NCBI GenBank assembly: GCA_000702245.1
Contig: JNKY01000016.1
Location: 62,001-126,000, forward strand
Reading direction: 5' to 3'
Source of the DNA: Lachnospiraceae bacterium C6A11
GTDB taxonomy: Bacteria; Bacillota; Clostridia; Lachnospirales; Lachnospiraceae
DNA: 64,000 bases
The number at the start of each line of letters is the position of its first letter. The stretch's first letter is position 1. Below the pieces are notes generated by a model that was given only the letters and a program-made list of their open reading frames with translations, ran no database searches and was not told the origin of the DNA. Shown in pieces: positions 7,940-15,659 of this stretch. Position numbers and translations under genes: made by a program.

Positions 7940-9463
7940 CTATAAGGTATCTAAAAATCTCTTGAAGGCCTCGATTCCTGCAGTGTCGCGCTTATAAACG
8001 CCTGCGCATTCAAGAACCTTTGTAAATACAAGACCGATCTCTTTCTGTACTACCTTGTGGAGCTTCTCAGCATCTTTAAGCGTAGCGTCGTCGCAGGAAG
8101 CAAACCACTTCTCTGCCCAGTCTGCGTGCTTTCCAAGAACTTCGTCATCCTTAAGGAGTGTTATATCTTTGCCTGAAAGGATGTGAGCTTCGAGTGATTC
8201 CATCTCTTTCTTAAGTCTTGCAGGAAGGATGGCAAGTCCCATAACCTCGATGAGACCTATATTTTCCTTCTTGATATGGTGATACTCTGCATGTGGATGG
8301 TAAACGCCCATCGGATGCTCATCAGTTGTGATGTTGTTGCGGAGTGCAAGGTCAAGGACGTATTTGCCATCTGCGAAGCGAGCGATTGGTGTGATAGTGT
8401 TATGTGGTACGCCGTCAGTCTCTGCGAGGATGAAGGCGTCGGGATCGCTGTAGCTTCTCCATGCACCGAGTATCTTATCTGCGGCATCGGCTATCTCATC
8501 AGCTGACTCAGACTTAAGTCTGATGACTGAAAGAGGCCACTTGATGATGCCAGCTTCAACATTCGGGAAATCCTTCATGCTGAATTTATATTCATATGCG
8601 GCTCTTGCCATAGGGAAGGTGTAGCCGCCGCCCTGAAAATGATCATGGGAGAGGATGGAACCGCCGACTATTGGAAGGTCTGCGTTCGAACCTGCTGTAT
8701 AATGCTGATACTGGCCGACAAAGGACAGAAGCTTCTGCAGGGTCTCCTTATTGATGATCATTGGGATGTGCTTATCGTTAAATATGATGCAGTGCTCGTT
8801 GTAATAAACATATGGCGAATACTGCAGAAAATACTTGTCTCCGGCAAGAGTGATCGGAATAACTCTGTGATTCTGTCTTGCAGGGTGAGAGATGTGACCT
8901 GCATAGCCTTCGTTCTCCTTGCAGAGGAGGCACTTAGGGTAGCCGGAAGCCTTGGCCTTGCCAGCAGCTGCGATGTCGCGAGGATCCTTCTCAGGCTTTG
9001 AAAGGTTGATGGTTATCTCGATGTCACCGTATTCGGTCGGAGTAACCCACTTCTCATCCTTTGCAACTCTCTCAGTGCGGATGTAATTTGTAGCCTTGCT
9101 GAAGCTGTAATAGAAGTCAGTTGCTTCCTTTGTGGAAGAAGCAAGCTTCTCAGCATAGCGAGCCCTTACAACCGATGGGGCAGGAGTGATGCAGCCCATA
9201 AGCTTTGTGTCGAAAAGATCACGCTTATTTACTGTATCAAGCTCTGCAATACCGGCCTCAGCCGCATAATCTAAAATATCGTCAAGTATCGCCTGAACTG
9301 TCCTGGTTGAAGAAGCTTCCATAATAGCTACGTCTTCCTCGTAGTCCGAAATCTCCAGAACCTCAAGCAGTCTATTCGTAACGTACACAACGTCCTCGTC
9401 TGAAACAAGCTTATTCAGTACGCCATATCTAACAAGCTCTGTAATGTGCGAATTTATATTCAT
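7940..9463 (-). CDS. galT: UDP-glucose--hexose-1-phosphate uridylyltransferase (class II galT)
   Basis: At 507 residues this is the long Firmicute-type GalT rather than the short E. coli type. It transfers UMP between UDP-glucose and galactose-1-phosphate in the Leloir pathway. Recognisable parts are CLLCKENEGYAGHISHPARQ, an ILSHDHFQGGGYTFPM segment with the His cluster, and NITTDEHPMGVYHPHAEYHH near the C-terminus. The start has GGAGGG about 10 bases upstream. It is downstream of galK on the same strand with 123 bases between, which contain a long inverted repeat. It should be expressed with galK under the LacI-type regulator. Confidence 0.95.
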   Translation of the reverse strand: MNINSHITELVRYGVLNKLVSDEDVVYVTNRLLEVLEISDYEEDVAIMEASSTRTVQAILDDILDYAAEAGIAELDTVNKRDLFDTKLMGCITPAPSVVRARYAEKLASSTKEATDFYYSFSKATNYIRTERVAKDEKWVTPTEYGDIEITINLSKPEKDPRDIAAAGKAKASGYPKCLLCKENEGYAGHISHPARQNHRVIPITLAGDKYFLQYSPYVYYNEHCIIFNDKHIPMIINKETLQKLLSFVGQYQHYTAGSNADLPIVGGSILSHDHFQGGGYTFPMARAAYEYKFSMKDFPNVEAGIIKWPLSVIRLKSESADEIADAADKILGAWRSYSDPDAFILAETDGVPHNTITPIARFADGKYVLDLALRNNITTDEHPMGVYHPHAEYHHIKKENIGLIEVMGLAILPARLKKEMESLEAHILSGKDITLLKDDEVLGKHADWAEKWFASCDDATLKDAEKLHKVVQKEIGLVFTKVLECAGVYKRDTAGIEAFKRFLDTL

Positions 9464-9512
9464 AATATGTGCCCTCCAAAAACAGATAATATCATTAATT
9501 ATGTTACTGTAT

Positions 9513-9583
9513 CAGATTTCGCAAGCGTGTCCCTGAGGGCGTATTTTGCTACAACCGAAGGGATATGTTTGCGAAATCGTCTG
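9513..9583 (-). repeat. Inverted repeat between galK and galT
   Basis: CAGATTTCGCAA (9513-9524) is matched by the reverse complement at 9569-9583, interrupted by two bases, giving a 70-nt stem-loop in the galK-galT message. It could be an mRNA processing or stabilising element, or a partial attenuator between the two genes. There is no T-run, so it is not a standard terminator. Confidence 0.5.
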
Positions 9584-9586
9584 TTA

Positions 9587-10876
9587 TTATATCAGTTTCA
9601 TTCCACCATACTTGCGAATCTGAAGTACATTACAAGCGCCGTTTCCGAAGAGAGAATCCATCGCGCTCTTGTACTCCGAAACAAACCCGTTCTCAACAAA
9701 TGCAGCTATGGTTCCTGCAAATCCGCCGCCGTGAACACGTGCGACACCGTGGCTCTTGCCGCCTGCATTCAGACAGTAGTCGCTGACGCCGAGGGCGATG
9801 GAAACTGCCTGGTGATCAACGTCCTTATTTGTATAAACGTTCTGAAGATATTTGAAGGATGAATCGCCGGAAGCCTTGACTGCTGCAAGGAAAGCGGCTA
9901 CATCTCCTTTACGGAGAGCAGCAACCTGCTCATCAACACGTGTATTTTCTGTGATAAAGTGGAGAGCTCTGAGTGCAGCTCTGTCACTGACTTTCTCTCT
10001 GATAAGAGGAATATTCTTTATGATTTCATCAGGCTCAACCTCGCGGAGTACCTCCTTGCCAAATACAGCTGCAGCGGCCTTCATTTCAGCTGGAACTGCG
10101 GCATAATCAGGTGTGAGATTCACATGATCTGCCTTGGTATCTGTGATGCAGAGGCTGTAGCCGTGAGCTGCCATATCGAAATCAACCTTCTCAACAACCG
10201 GCTTTGCAGGGTCTAAGAAGTCGATGGTAACAAGTGAACCAACCGAGCTTGCCATCTGGTCCATAAGGCCGCATGGCTTGCCGAAATATACATTCTCTGC
10301 GTACTGGCCGATCTGTGCGATCTCAATCGGGCTGACCGCCATATCGTTATAAAGACCGGAAATGATAGTTCCAATAAGTGTCTCAAATGCTGCTGAAGAA
10401 GAGAGGCCTGCGCCGATCAGAACGTCGCTTGTAACATATGCGTTGAAGCCTCCGATGTTGTAGCCGCGATCTGTTAGTCCTGCGAGAACACCACGGATGA
10501 GAGAAGCGGTAGTGCCTTCCTCATCATCCTTCTTTGCGAGGTCATTCACCTCTATGCTGATCCTTCCGCCGCCTGCAGCGGAGATGACATTTACCTTTGA
10601 TGACTTTGAAACAACTGCGATAGCGTCGCGGTTGATAGAAGCTGCAAGCACCTTGCCGTGCTGGTGATCGGTGTGATTACCGCCAACCTCGGTTCTGCCC
10701 GGGGCGCTGAAGATGCTGACCTCGTCCTCAGAGAAATTCTCTCCGAAGCTGTCAAGTGCTGCTGCAAAGCGCTCTCTAAGGTAAGGGAGCATGTTTTCAT
10801 CTAAATATACATCTAAGAGAAGTGAGTCGTTGTTTCCGCTTAAAAAGTCTGCTTTTAATGTGTTTCTGTTTTCCAT
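9587..10876 (-). CDS. galK: Galactokinase
   Basis: This 429-residue GHMP-family kinase phosphorylates galactose at C1, the first step of the Leloir pathway. It has the galactokinase signature (SAPGRTEVGGNHTDHQHG, about 59-76), the GHMP phosphate loop IGAGLSSSAAFE, and a C-terminal HGGGFAGTIAAFV motif. The catalytic Asp lies in CGLMDQMASSVG. It is first gene of the leftward gal unit; its promoter carries two operator-like sites. The start ATG follows a GGAGGGT site. Confidence 0.95.
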   Translation of the reverse strand: MENRNTLKADFLSGNNDSLLLDVYLDENMLPYLRERFAAALDSFGENFSEDEVSIFSAPGRTEVGGNHTDHQHGKVLAASINRDAIAVVSKSSKVNVISAAGGGRISIEVNDLAKKDDEEGTTASLIRGVLAGLTDRGYNIGGFNAYVTSDVLIGAGLSSSAAFETLIGTIISGLYNDMAVSPIEIAQIGQYAENVYFGKPCGLMDQMASSVGSLVTIDFLDPAKPVVEKVDFDMAAHGYSLCITDTKADHVNLTPDYAAVPAEMKAAAAVFGKEVLREVEPDEIIKNIPLIREKVSDRAALRALHFITENTRVDEQVAALRKGDVAAFLAAVKASGDSSFKYLQNVYTNKDVDHQAVSIALGVSDYCLNAGGKSHGVARVHGGGFAGTIAAFVENGFVSEYKSAMDSLFGNGACNVLQIRKYGGMKLI

Positions 10877-10944
10877 CTGGTAACCCTCCGCCGAATGTCG
10901 GCCAAATATTTATATTGATAGTTTCGTTAGTTTTGCTTGTTGCG

Positions 10945-10981
10945 TTTACTAAACAGTAACATTTATTTACTAAACTGTCAA
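10945..10981 (-). promoter_or_regulatory. galK promoter overlapped by two LacI-type operator sites
   Basis: On the minus strand TTGACA (10976-10981), a 17-base spacer and TACTGT (10953-10958) form the promoter. TTTACTAAAC occurs at 10945-10954 and 10966-10975, one in the spacer and one across the -10. Bound repressor would block polymerase directly. Confidence 0.65.
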
Positions 10982-11084
10982 GAGCAAAAGATAAAATATT
11001 TGAAAAACACGTATTTACATGAAAAATTAGATATTTTCGAGATAAAAATGTGGGATTAGTTATATAAAAGACGAAAAATTTATA

Positions 11085-11144
11085 TCGACATTTTAGGATT
11101 AATATAGTAAAATGTTTACTAAACACGGGCGAAGTGTTTACCGG
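11085..11144 (+). promoter_or_regulatory. Promoter of the LacI-type regulator with operator
   Basis: TCGACA (11085-11090), 17 bases, TAAAAT (11108-11113) is a good promoter. TTTACTAAAC follows at once (11115-11124), and a half-similar GTGTTTACCGG lies at 11134-11144. The same site as at galK implies that the regulator controls both itself and galK. Confidence 0.6.
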
Positions 11145-11226
11145 TTGATATTGTTAAGACGGCCGGACTGTATTTGCAAGGAAGGAAGAAATCCTGTAGA
11201 TCGGTGTGGCGGAAAAGAGGAGACAG

Positions 11227-12222
11227 ATGGCGACTATCAGGGAAATAGCAAGGCTCGCGGGTGTTTCGCCGGCGACGGTTTCCAGAATATTAAATAATGA
11301 CAGTACGCTTTCCGTAACAGAAGAGACGAGAGTTAAGGTTTTTGCGGTTGCGGATGAGCTGCATTACATGAAAAAGGGCGGGACTGACAAGGCTGCATAT
11401 AAGATAGGTATACTTCAATGGTTCTCGGCCGAGGAGGAGCAGAGGGATGATTATTATCTCAGGGCGCGCCAGGGCATAGAGGATTATTGCATCAGGAATT
11501 CAATATCGATAGTCAGGGCCTACAGGTCGGACGCCAATTACGGCGAGGTTATAAGCAACCTGAATGGACTTATATGTATAGGAAAGTTCAGTGCGAAGGA
11601 GACGAAGGAGCTTATTTCCGCCTGCGAAAATATCATCTTTATCGATATGTCGGTTGATAACCGCGAGGTTTCGACGCTTACGATCGATTTCAAGACGGCT
11701 GCGAAGGAGGCTCTCGAATATCTCTACAGGCTTGGTCACAGGAAGATAGCTTACATAGGCGGACTTGAATACGCTTCCGGCACAGACGCCATAGAGGATG
11801 CGAGAAAGAAGGCTTACCAGAGCTTCATGAAGACAAATAAGCTGGAACCGGTCATAAGAGAAGGGCAGTTTAATACGGCGTCGGGCTATGAGATGATGAA
11901 CGTACTCCTGGATGAGGGAGTGGATGTGAGTGCTGTATTTGCGGCGAGTGACGCGATAGCTTACGGCGTCATGAGAGCGGTGAAGGAGCACGGAATGAGT
12001 GTTCCGGAGGATATATCGGTCATCGGAATAAATGATTCTGAGATGAGCCGTTTTTCGGAGCCGGCACTTACGACGATGCATGCGCCTGCCTATGAGATGG
12101 GGCAGCATGCGGCAAATCTTGTGTATGCGATGTCAAAGCTTAGCATCAAAACACCGCTGAAGGCGGGAATCACGTGCAACCTTGTGGTGAGAGAATCCTG
12201 CAGGGCGATCACAAAGAAATAG
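11227..12222 (+). CDS. LacI/GalR-family repressor
   Basis: I start this 331-residue protein at ATG 11227 with AGAGGAG 5 bases upstream; a GTG further up would add seven residues that the family lacks. The N-terminus is the standard DNA-binding domain (MATIREIARLAGVSPATVSR), followed by the hinge and a periplasmic-binding-protein-like sensor domain (RLGHRKIAYIGG, VFAASDAIAYGVMRA). Such proteins release DNA, or bind more tightly, on binding a sugar or sugar phosphate. Its divergence from galK and the shared operators point to control of galactose use. The following GH3 enzyme is probably in the same regulon. Confidence 0.93.
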   Translation: MATIREIARLAGVSPATVSRILNNDSTLSVTEETRVKVFAVADELHYMKKGGTDKAAYKIGILQWFSAEEEQRDDYYLRARQGIEDYCIRNSISIVRAYRSDANYGEVISNLNGLICIGKFSAKETKELISACENIIFIDMSVDNREVSTLTIDFKTAAKEALEYLYRLGHRKIAYIGGLEYASGTDAIEDARKKAYQSFMKTNKLEPVIREGQFNTASGYEMMNVLLDEGVDVSAVFAASDAIAYGVMRAVKEHGMSVPEDISVIGINDSEMSRFSEPALTTMHAPAYEMGQHAANLVYAMSKLSIKTPLKAGITCNLVVRESCRAITKK

Positions 12223-12234
12223 AACATAGTAAAG

Positions 12235-12320
12235 CGGTCGCGGATAAGCGGAACCGAGTGCAACGAGTTAAACCGGTCGCGGATAAGCGGAATCGGTCAT
12301 AGAAAAGCAGAACTGGTCAC
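12235..12320 (+). repeat. Short tandem repeats between the repressor and the glucosidase gene
   Basis: CGGTCGCGGATAAGCGGAA occurs exactly at 12235-12253 and 12274-12292. Two degenerate 20-base copies follow directly (GGTCATAGAAAAGCAGAACT, then GGTCACAGAGTAGT). The block ends at the AAGGAGG ribosome site of the GH3 gene. Function unknown: duplication by slippage, or a leader element. Confidence 0.7.
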
Positions 12321-12341
12321 AGAGTAGTAAGGAGGACAGTT

Positions 12342-14663
12342 ATGGATGTAGAAAAGATTGTAAAGGAAATGACACTTGAGGAGAAGGCAAGGATAGTTGC
12401 CGGACGTGATCTGTGGGACACATTCGAGATCGATAGTCTCGGGGTTCCGAGCATAATGATGAGCGATGGCCCTCACGGCCTTAGAAAGATGTTCCCTGCA
12501 GAGGGTAAGGTTGAGAATTACGGCGAGGGCGGAACCATCGATGCGGTATGCTTCCCGGCTGCCTGCGCGACTTCGGCTTCCTTCGATAGAAATATGATGT
12601 ATGAGATGGGTCAGACTCTCGGCAAGGAGTGTGTTGCCGAGGACGTTCAGGTGATACTCGGACCTGCTGTAAATATCAAGCGTTCGCCGCTCTGCGGAAG
12701 AAACTTCGAGTATGTTTCCGAGGATCCTTATGTTGCCGGCGAGCTTTCGGCTTCATATATCAACGGCGTACAGTCAGAGGGCGTTGGTACCTCGATCAAG
12801 CATTTTGCCGCAAACAATCAGGAGTTTGAGAGAATGTACGGCTCGTCAGAGGTGGACGAGAGAACGCTCAGGGAAATATATCTTTCTGCATTCGAGACTG
12901 CTGTTAAGAAGTCGGATCCATGGACCTTCATGGCTTCCTATAATAAGATAAACGGTGAGTATTCAAGCGAGAATAAGTGGCTCCTCACAGACGTTCTTCG
13001 TAAGGACTGGGGCTACAAGGGACTTGTTATGAGTGACTGGGCAGCTGTTTCCGACAGGATCAAGGGAATAGATGCAGGTCTTGATCTTGAGATGCCGGGC
13101 AGCCACGGCGCAAATGAGGCTTATATAGTGAAGGCTGTTCAGGACGGTGAGCTTTCTGTGGAGGCTCTTGATGAGGCAGTAAGAAATATACTGAATCTCG
13201 TGGAGAGAGCTGAGAAGGGCAAGGAAGTGAACGCTTCGGCAGAGGAAAAAGCTACATTTGACCGTGCTGAGGACCACAGAAAGGCTGTTGAATATGCGCG
13301 CAACTGCGTAGTTCTTCTGAAGAATGATTTTGAGGCGCTTCCTCTCAGGAGAAATATCGGTAAGTCTGAGCAGGTTGCATTTATAGGTGAGTTCGCCGAG
13401 AAGCCTAGATATCAGGGCGGCGGAAGCTCACACATCAATACAAGCAGAGTTGATTCAGCTCTTTCGGTTGCCGAGAGATATGCTGAGAGATACGGAAATG
13501 TCGGCTACGCCAAGGGCTTCCCTGCAGATGGTGATGTAACAAAGCCTGAAGAGGTTGAAAAATACATCGATGAGGCTATTAAGGCTGCACAGAGTGTTGA
13601 TAAGATAGTTGTATTTGCGGGTCTTCCGGATTCCTTTGAATCAGAGAGCTACGACAGAACTCATATGCAGCTTCCTTCAATCCAGAACAAGGTTATCGAG
13701 GCGCTGCTTACACTTGGTATCCAGGTGATCGTCGTTCTTCATAACGGTTCGCCGGTTGAGATGCCGTGGGCTGACAAGGTTTCTGCTATCGTTGAGGCTT
13801 ATCTCGGAGGCGAAGGAATAGGCGAGGCGGTTGTAGACGTGCTTTACGGTGCTGTGAATCCGTCGGGACGCCTGGCAGAGAGCTTCCCTAAGAAGCTTTC
13901 CGACAATCCGAGCCACCTTAACTTCCCGGGAACAGAGCACAAGGTTAATTACGCCGAGGGACTTTTCGTCGGCTACAGATATTATGACAGTAAGGAGATG
14001 GATGTCCTCTTCCCATTCGGACACGGCCTCTCATATACAAGCTTCGAGTATTCGGACCTTAAGGTATTTGCGGACAGTGAGAAAAATACCGCAACAGTCA
14101 CCGTAAACGTTAAGAATACTGGAGATGTGACCGGTAAGGACGTTGTACAGCTTTACGTTTCGGACAAGACCGGAATGGTCACGAGACCGGTTCATGAGCT
14201 TAAGGGCTTCGAGAAGATCGAGCTTAGATCCGGCGAGACAAAGTCTGTTACCTTCAAGCTGGATGAGAGAGCATTCTCGTATTTTGACGTGAAGAAGCAG
14301 AGCTGGGAGATCCCTTCAGGAAAATACGTGATCGAGATCGCACATTCCTCTAAGGATATCGCCCTCACCGAGGAGATCGAGCTTAAGGGAACAGTAAGCT
14401 ATGTTCCGTACATCGATAAGGATGTTCAGGTTGGAGAGCTTCTTAGCTGTGAACTTACGAGAGAATACACAAAGAAGGCTCTTGCTAAGCATGCAAAGAG
14501 CGGCTTCAATATCGATATGGACAATCCTGAAGCAGATGCTATGACTCTGGAAGTATTCAGATTCATGCCGCTCCGCGGACTCAGAAATTTCGGTGGTATC
14601 ACGAATGAAGAGATCGCCGAGATCCTTGAAGGACTGAAGAAGCTTACGGGACAGGAAGATTAA
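12342..14663 (+). CDS. Glycoside hydrolase family 3 beta-glucosidase
   Basis: This 773-residue enzyme has no signal peptide and acts in the cytosol on imported beta-glucosides or related oligosaccharides. The N-terminal barrel carries IMMSDGPHGLRKM and the nucleophile Asp232 in GLVMSDWAAVSD. The alpha/beta sandwich follows (VVLLKNDFEALPL, DRTHMQLPSIQNKVI). A fibronectin-III-like domain (about 575-660) and a C-terminal extension of about 100 residues complete it. It sits 119 bases after the LacI-type gene and probably shares its transcript. The GH3 family also includes xylosidases and N-acetylglucosaminidases, so substrate is inferred. Confidence 0.92.
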   Translation: MDVEKIVKEMTLEEKARIVAGRDLWDTFEIDSLGVPSIMMSDGPHGLRKMFPAEGKVENYGEGGTIDAVCFPAACATSASFDRNMMYEMGQTLGKECVAEDVQVILGPAVNIKRSPLCGRNFEYVSEDPYVAGELSASYINGVQSEGVGTSIKHFAANNQEFERMYGSSEVDERTLREIYLSAFETAVKKSDPWTFMASYNKINGEYSSENKWLLTDVLRKDWGYKGLVMSDWAAVSDRIKGIDAGLDLEMPGSHGANEAYIVKAVQDGELSVEALDEAVRNILNLVERAEKGKEVNASAEEKATFDRAEDHRKAVEYARNCVVLLKNDFEALPLRRNIGKSEQVAFIGEFAEKPRYQGGGSSHINTSRVDSALSVAERYAERYGNVGYAKGFPADGDVTKPEEVEKYIDEAIKAAQSVDKIVVFAGLPDSFESESYDRTHMQLPSIQNKVIEALLTLGIQVIVVLHNGSPVEMPWADKVSAIVEAYLGGEGIGEAVVDVLYGAVNPSGRLAESFPKKLSDNPSHLNFPGTEHKVNYAEGLFVGYRYYDSKEMDVLFPFGHGLSYTSFEYSDLKVFADSEKNTATVTVNVKNTGDVTGKDVVQLYVSDKTGMVTRPVHELKGFEKIELRSGETKSVTFKLDERAFSYFDVKKQSWEIPSGKYVIEIAHSSKDIALTEEIELKGTVSYVPYIDKDVQVGELLSCELTREYTKKALAKHAKSGFNIDMDNPEADAMTLEVFRFMPLRGLRNFGGITNEEIAEILEGLKKLTGQED

Positions 14664-14702
14664 TAACTCCGGTATTCCGGATAAAAAAACAGACAGAAAA
14701 GC

Positions 14703-14742
14703 CCCCGCCGCACAGGACAAATGCCCTGTGCGGCGGGGTTTT
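14703..14742 (+). terminator. Strong terminator of the GH3 gene
   Basis: CCCCGCCGCACAGG (14703-14716) pairs perfectly with CCTGTGCGGCGGGG (14725-14738), followed by TTTT. A 14-bp GC-rich stem. Confidence 0.92.
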
Positions 14743-14746
14743 GTAT

Positions 14747-14793
14747 TGAAAGAAGATCGATATGCCATTTTGTGCTGAAAGAAGATCGATATG
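14747..14793. repeat. 18-nt direct repeat between GH3 and the SOS gene
   Basis: TGAAAGAAGATCGATATG occurs at 14747-14764 and 14776-14793, 29 bases apart. The second copy touches the stop codon of the leftward gene. No function is evident. Confidence 0.6.
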
Positions 14794-15075
14794 TCAGGTT
14801 GTCATGATCCACGAGGTGTGGAGGGGTTCGTAGTACAGGGTTATGGTGCGTAGATTGTTAAATACAACAATATGGCACTCGAAGACCAGCGTGGCATCCG
14901 TTACATATACCCCGTTCTGCATGGTCCTCGTCCCTCTGTGGGAGAGGTCGTTATATTCTTTTATATTAAAGGTCTGTCTCTGTCCGTCATCGTCTGTGAA
15001 TCTAACTCTGAGCGGTATTACGGAGCCATCCTGTGTATGCTGACATATGACGTCAACCTTTCTGCCGTTGTCCAT
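14794..15075 (-). CDS. Small SOS-controlled protein of unknown function
   Basis: I start this 93-residue protein at ATG 15075 with AGGGTGG about 5 bases upstream; an in-frame GTG three codons earlier overlaps the site. The protein is beta-rich and polar (VDVICQHTQDGSVIPLRVRF, GVYVTDATLVFECHIVVF) with no signal peptide or membrane segment. It has its own sigma-A promoter with a perfect LexA box in the spacer. It follows the Y-family polymerase and YolD-like genes on the same strand. Small proteins at this position accompany YolD/UmuC cassettes in other Lachnospiraceae, but I know of no described role. Regulation suggests DNA damage response. Confidence 0.72.
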   Translation of the reverse strand: MDNGRKVDVICQHTQDGSVIPLRVRFTDDDGQRQTFNIKEYNDLSHRGTRTMQNGVYVTDATLVFECHIVVFNNLRTITLYYEPLHTSWIMTT

Positions 15076-15140
15076 ATTATCCACCCTGTCAAAATATTAC
15101 GCTGTGTTTTCCGCGTACTGTACTGCGGAAAAACTATTCA

Positions 15141-15215
15141 GTGTTTGTGGTCATTGTACTGCCGGTAACATTATTTATTGTTTGCGGTCATTGTACTACT
15201 GTTTAGTATTTGTGG
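15141..15215 (-). repeat. Imperfect repeats in the leader of the SOS gene
   Basis: The leader of the small SOS gene contains three related units about 37 bases apart. On the plus strand they read TGTTTGTGGTCATTGTACT (15142-15160), TGTTTGCGGTCATTGTACT (15180-15198) and the shorter TATTTGTGGATATT (15207-15220). The last runs into the promoter. They may form alternative stem-loops or protein sites; no coding role. Confidence 0.55.
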
Positions 15216-15217
15216 AT

Positions 15218-15246
15218 ATTATAGAACATATGTTCGTATTTGTAAA
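15218..15246 (-). promoter_or_regulatory. LexA-controlled promoter of the small SOS gene
   Basis: On the minus strand TTTACA (15241-15246), a 17-base spacer and a perfect TATAAT (15218-15223) form the promoter. GAACATATGTTC (15224-15235), a perfect Firmicute LexA box (GAAC-N4-GTTC), fills most of the spacer, so LexA would exclude polymerase. Confidence 0.85.
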
Positions 15247-15298
15247 TAGCTATTCGGGGGATTTTTTTGAACTTATTCAAGTCCTGATTCGGGTTTGT

Positions 15299-15556
15299 TC
15301 AGATATGTTCGGGAAAGTCTTCACAGCTGTCGTCTGCTTCGAAGGTGAGAGAGTTTCCAGTATGATCCTTGTCAAGCCTTGAGCCAAGCGCTTTATTCAG
15401 GCCTCTTAGGGCAGAAAAAGGCGCAAATATCTTAGCCCGCTCCATAGGATCCATCTTAGGATGGGCTGCCGCGAAGGCGTCGCCGTTATGAACCGGACGT
15501 TCGAGATTTATGATATCTCTGTATTTTATTCTTGTTTCCTGCTCGATATTATCCAT
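15299..15556 (-). CDS. YolD-like protein
   Basis: This 85-residue protein has the YolD-family core HPKMDPMERAKIFAPFSALR, followed by a short acidic end. YolD-like proteins are encoded next to UmuC-type Y-family polymerases in Firmicutes and are predicted partners of these polymerases in error-prone repair. Here the gene follows the polymerase gene by 103 bases on the same strand, so the pair is probably one SOS transcript. The start has a CGGAGAT site. Confidence 0.85.
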   Translation of the reverse strand: MDNIEQETRIKYRDIINLERPVHNGDAFAAAHPKMDPMERAKIFAPFSALRGLNKALGSRLDKDHTGNSLTFEADDSCEDFPEHI

Positions 15557-15659
15557 ATTTTATCTCCGAAATATCATTTAAATTCAGATCATGTGACCGT
15601 AAATCAGCCTGTACATCTCTCTGGTAGTCTTGTGGCCGATTTTTTCGTTCGTCCTATCA

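Larger units (their letters stand above)
10877..11226. other. Divergent gal regulatory region
   Basis: This 350-base non-coding stretch lies between galK (leftward) and the LacI-type regulator (rightward). It holds one promoter for each direction and three exact TTTACTAAAC sites plus a degenerate fourth. The A/T-rich middle (10985-11080) has no other feature I can identify. Confidence 0.7.

Noticed and set aside
15287-15314. Extra LexA box near the end of the YolD-like gene
   Set aside because: The two GTTC-like halves are in direct rather than inverted order and lie in coding sequence.
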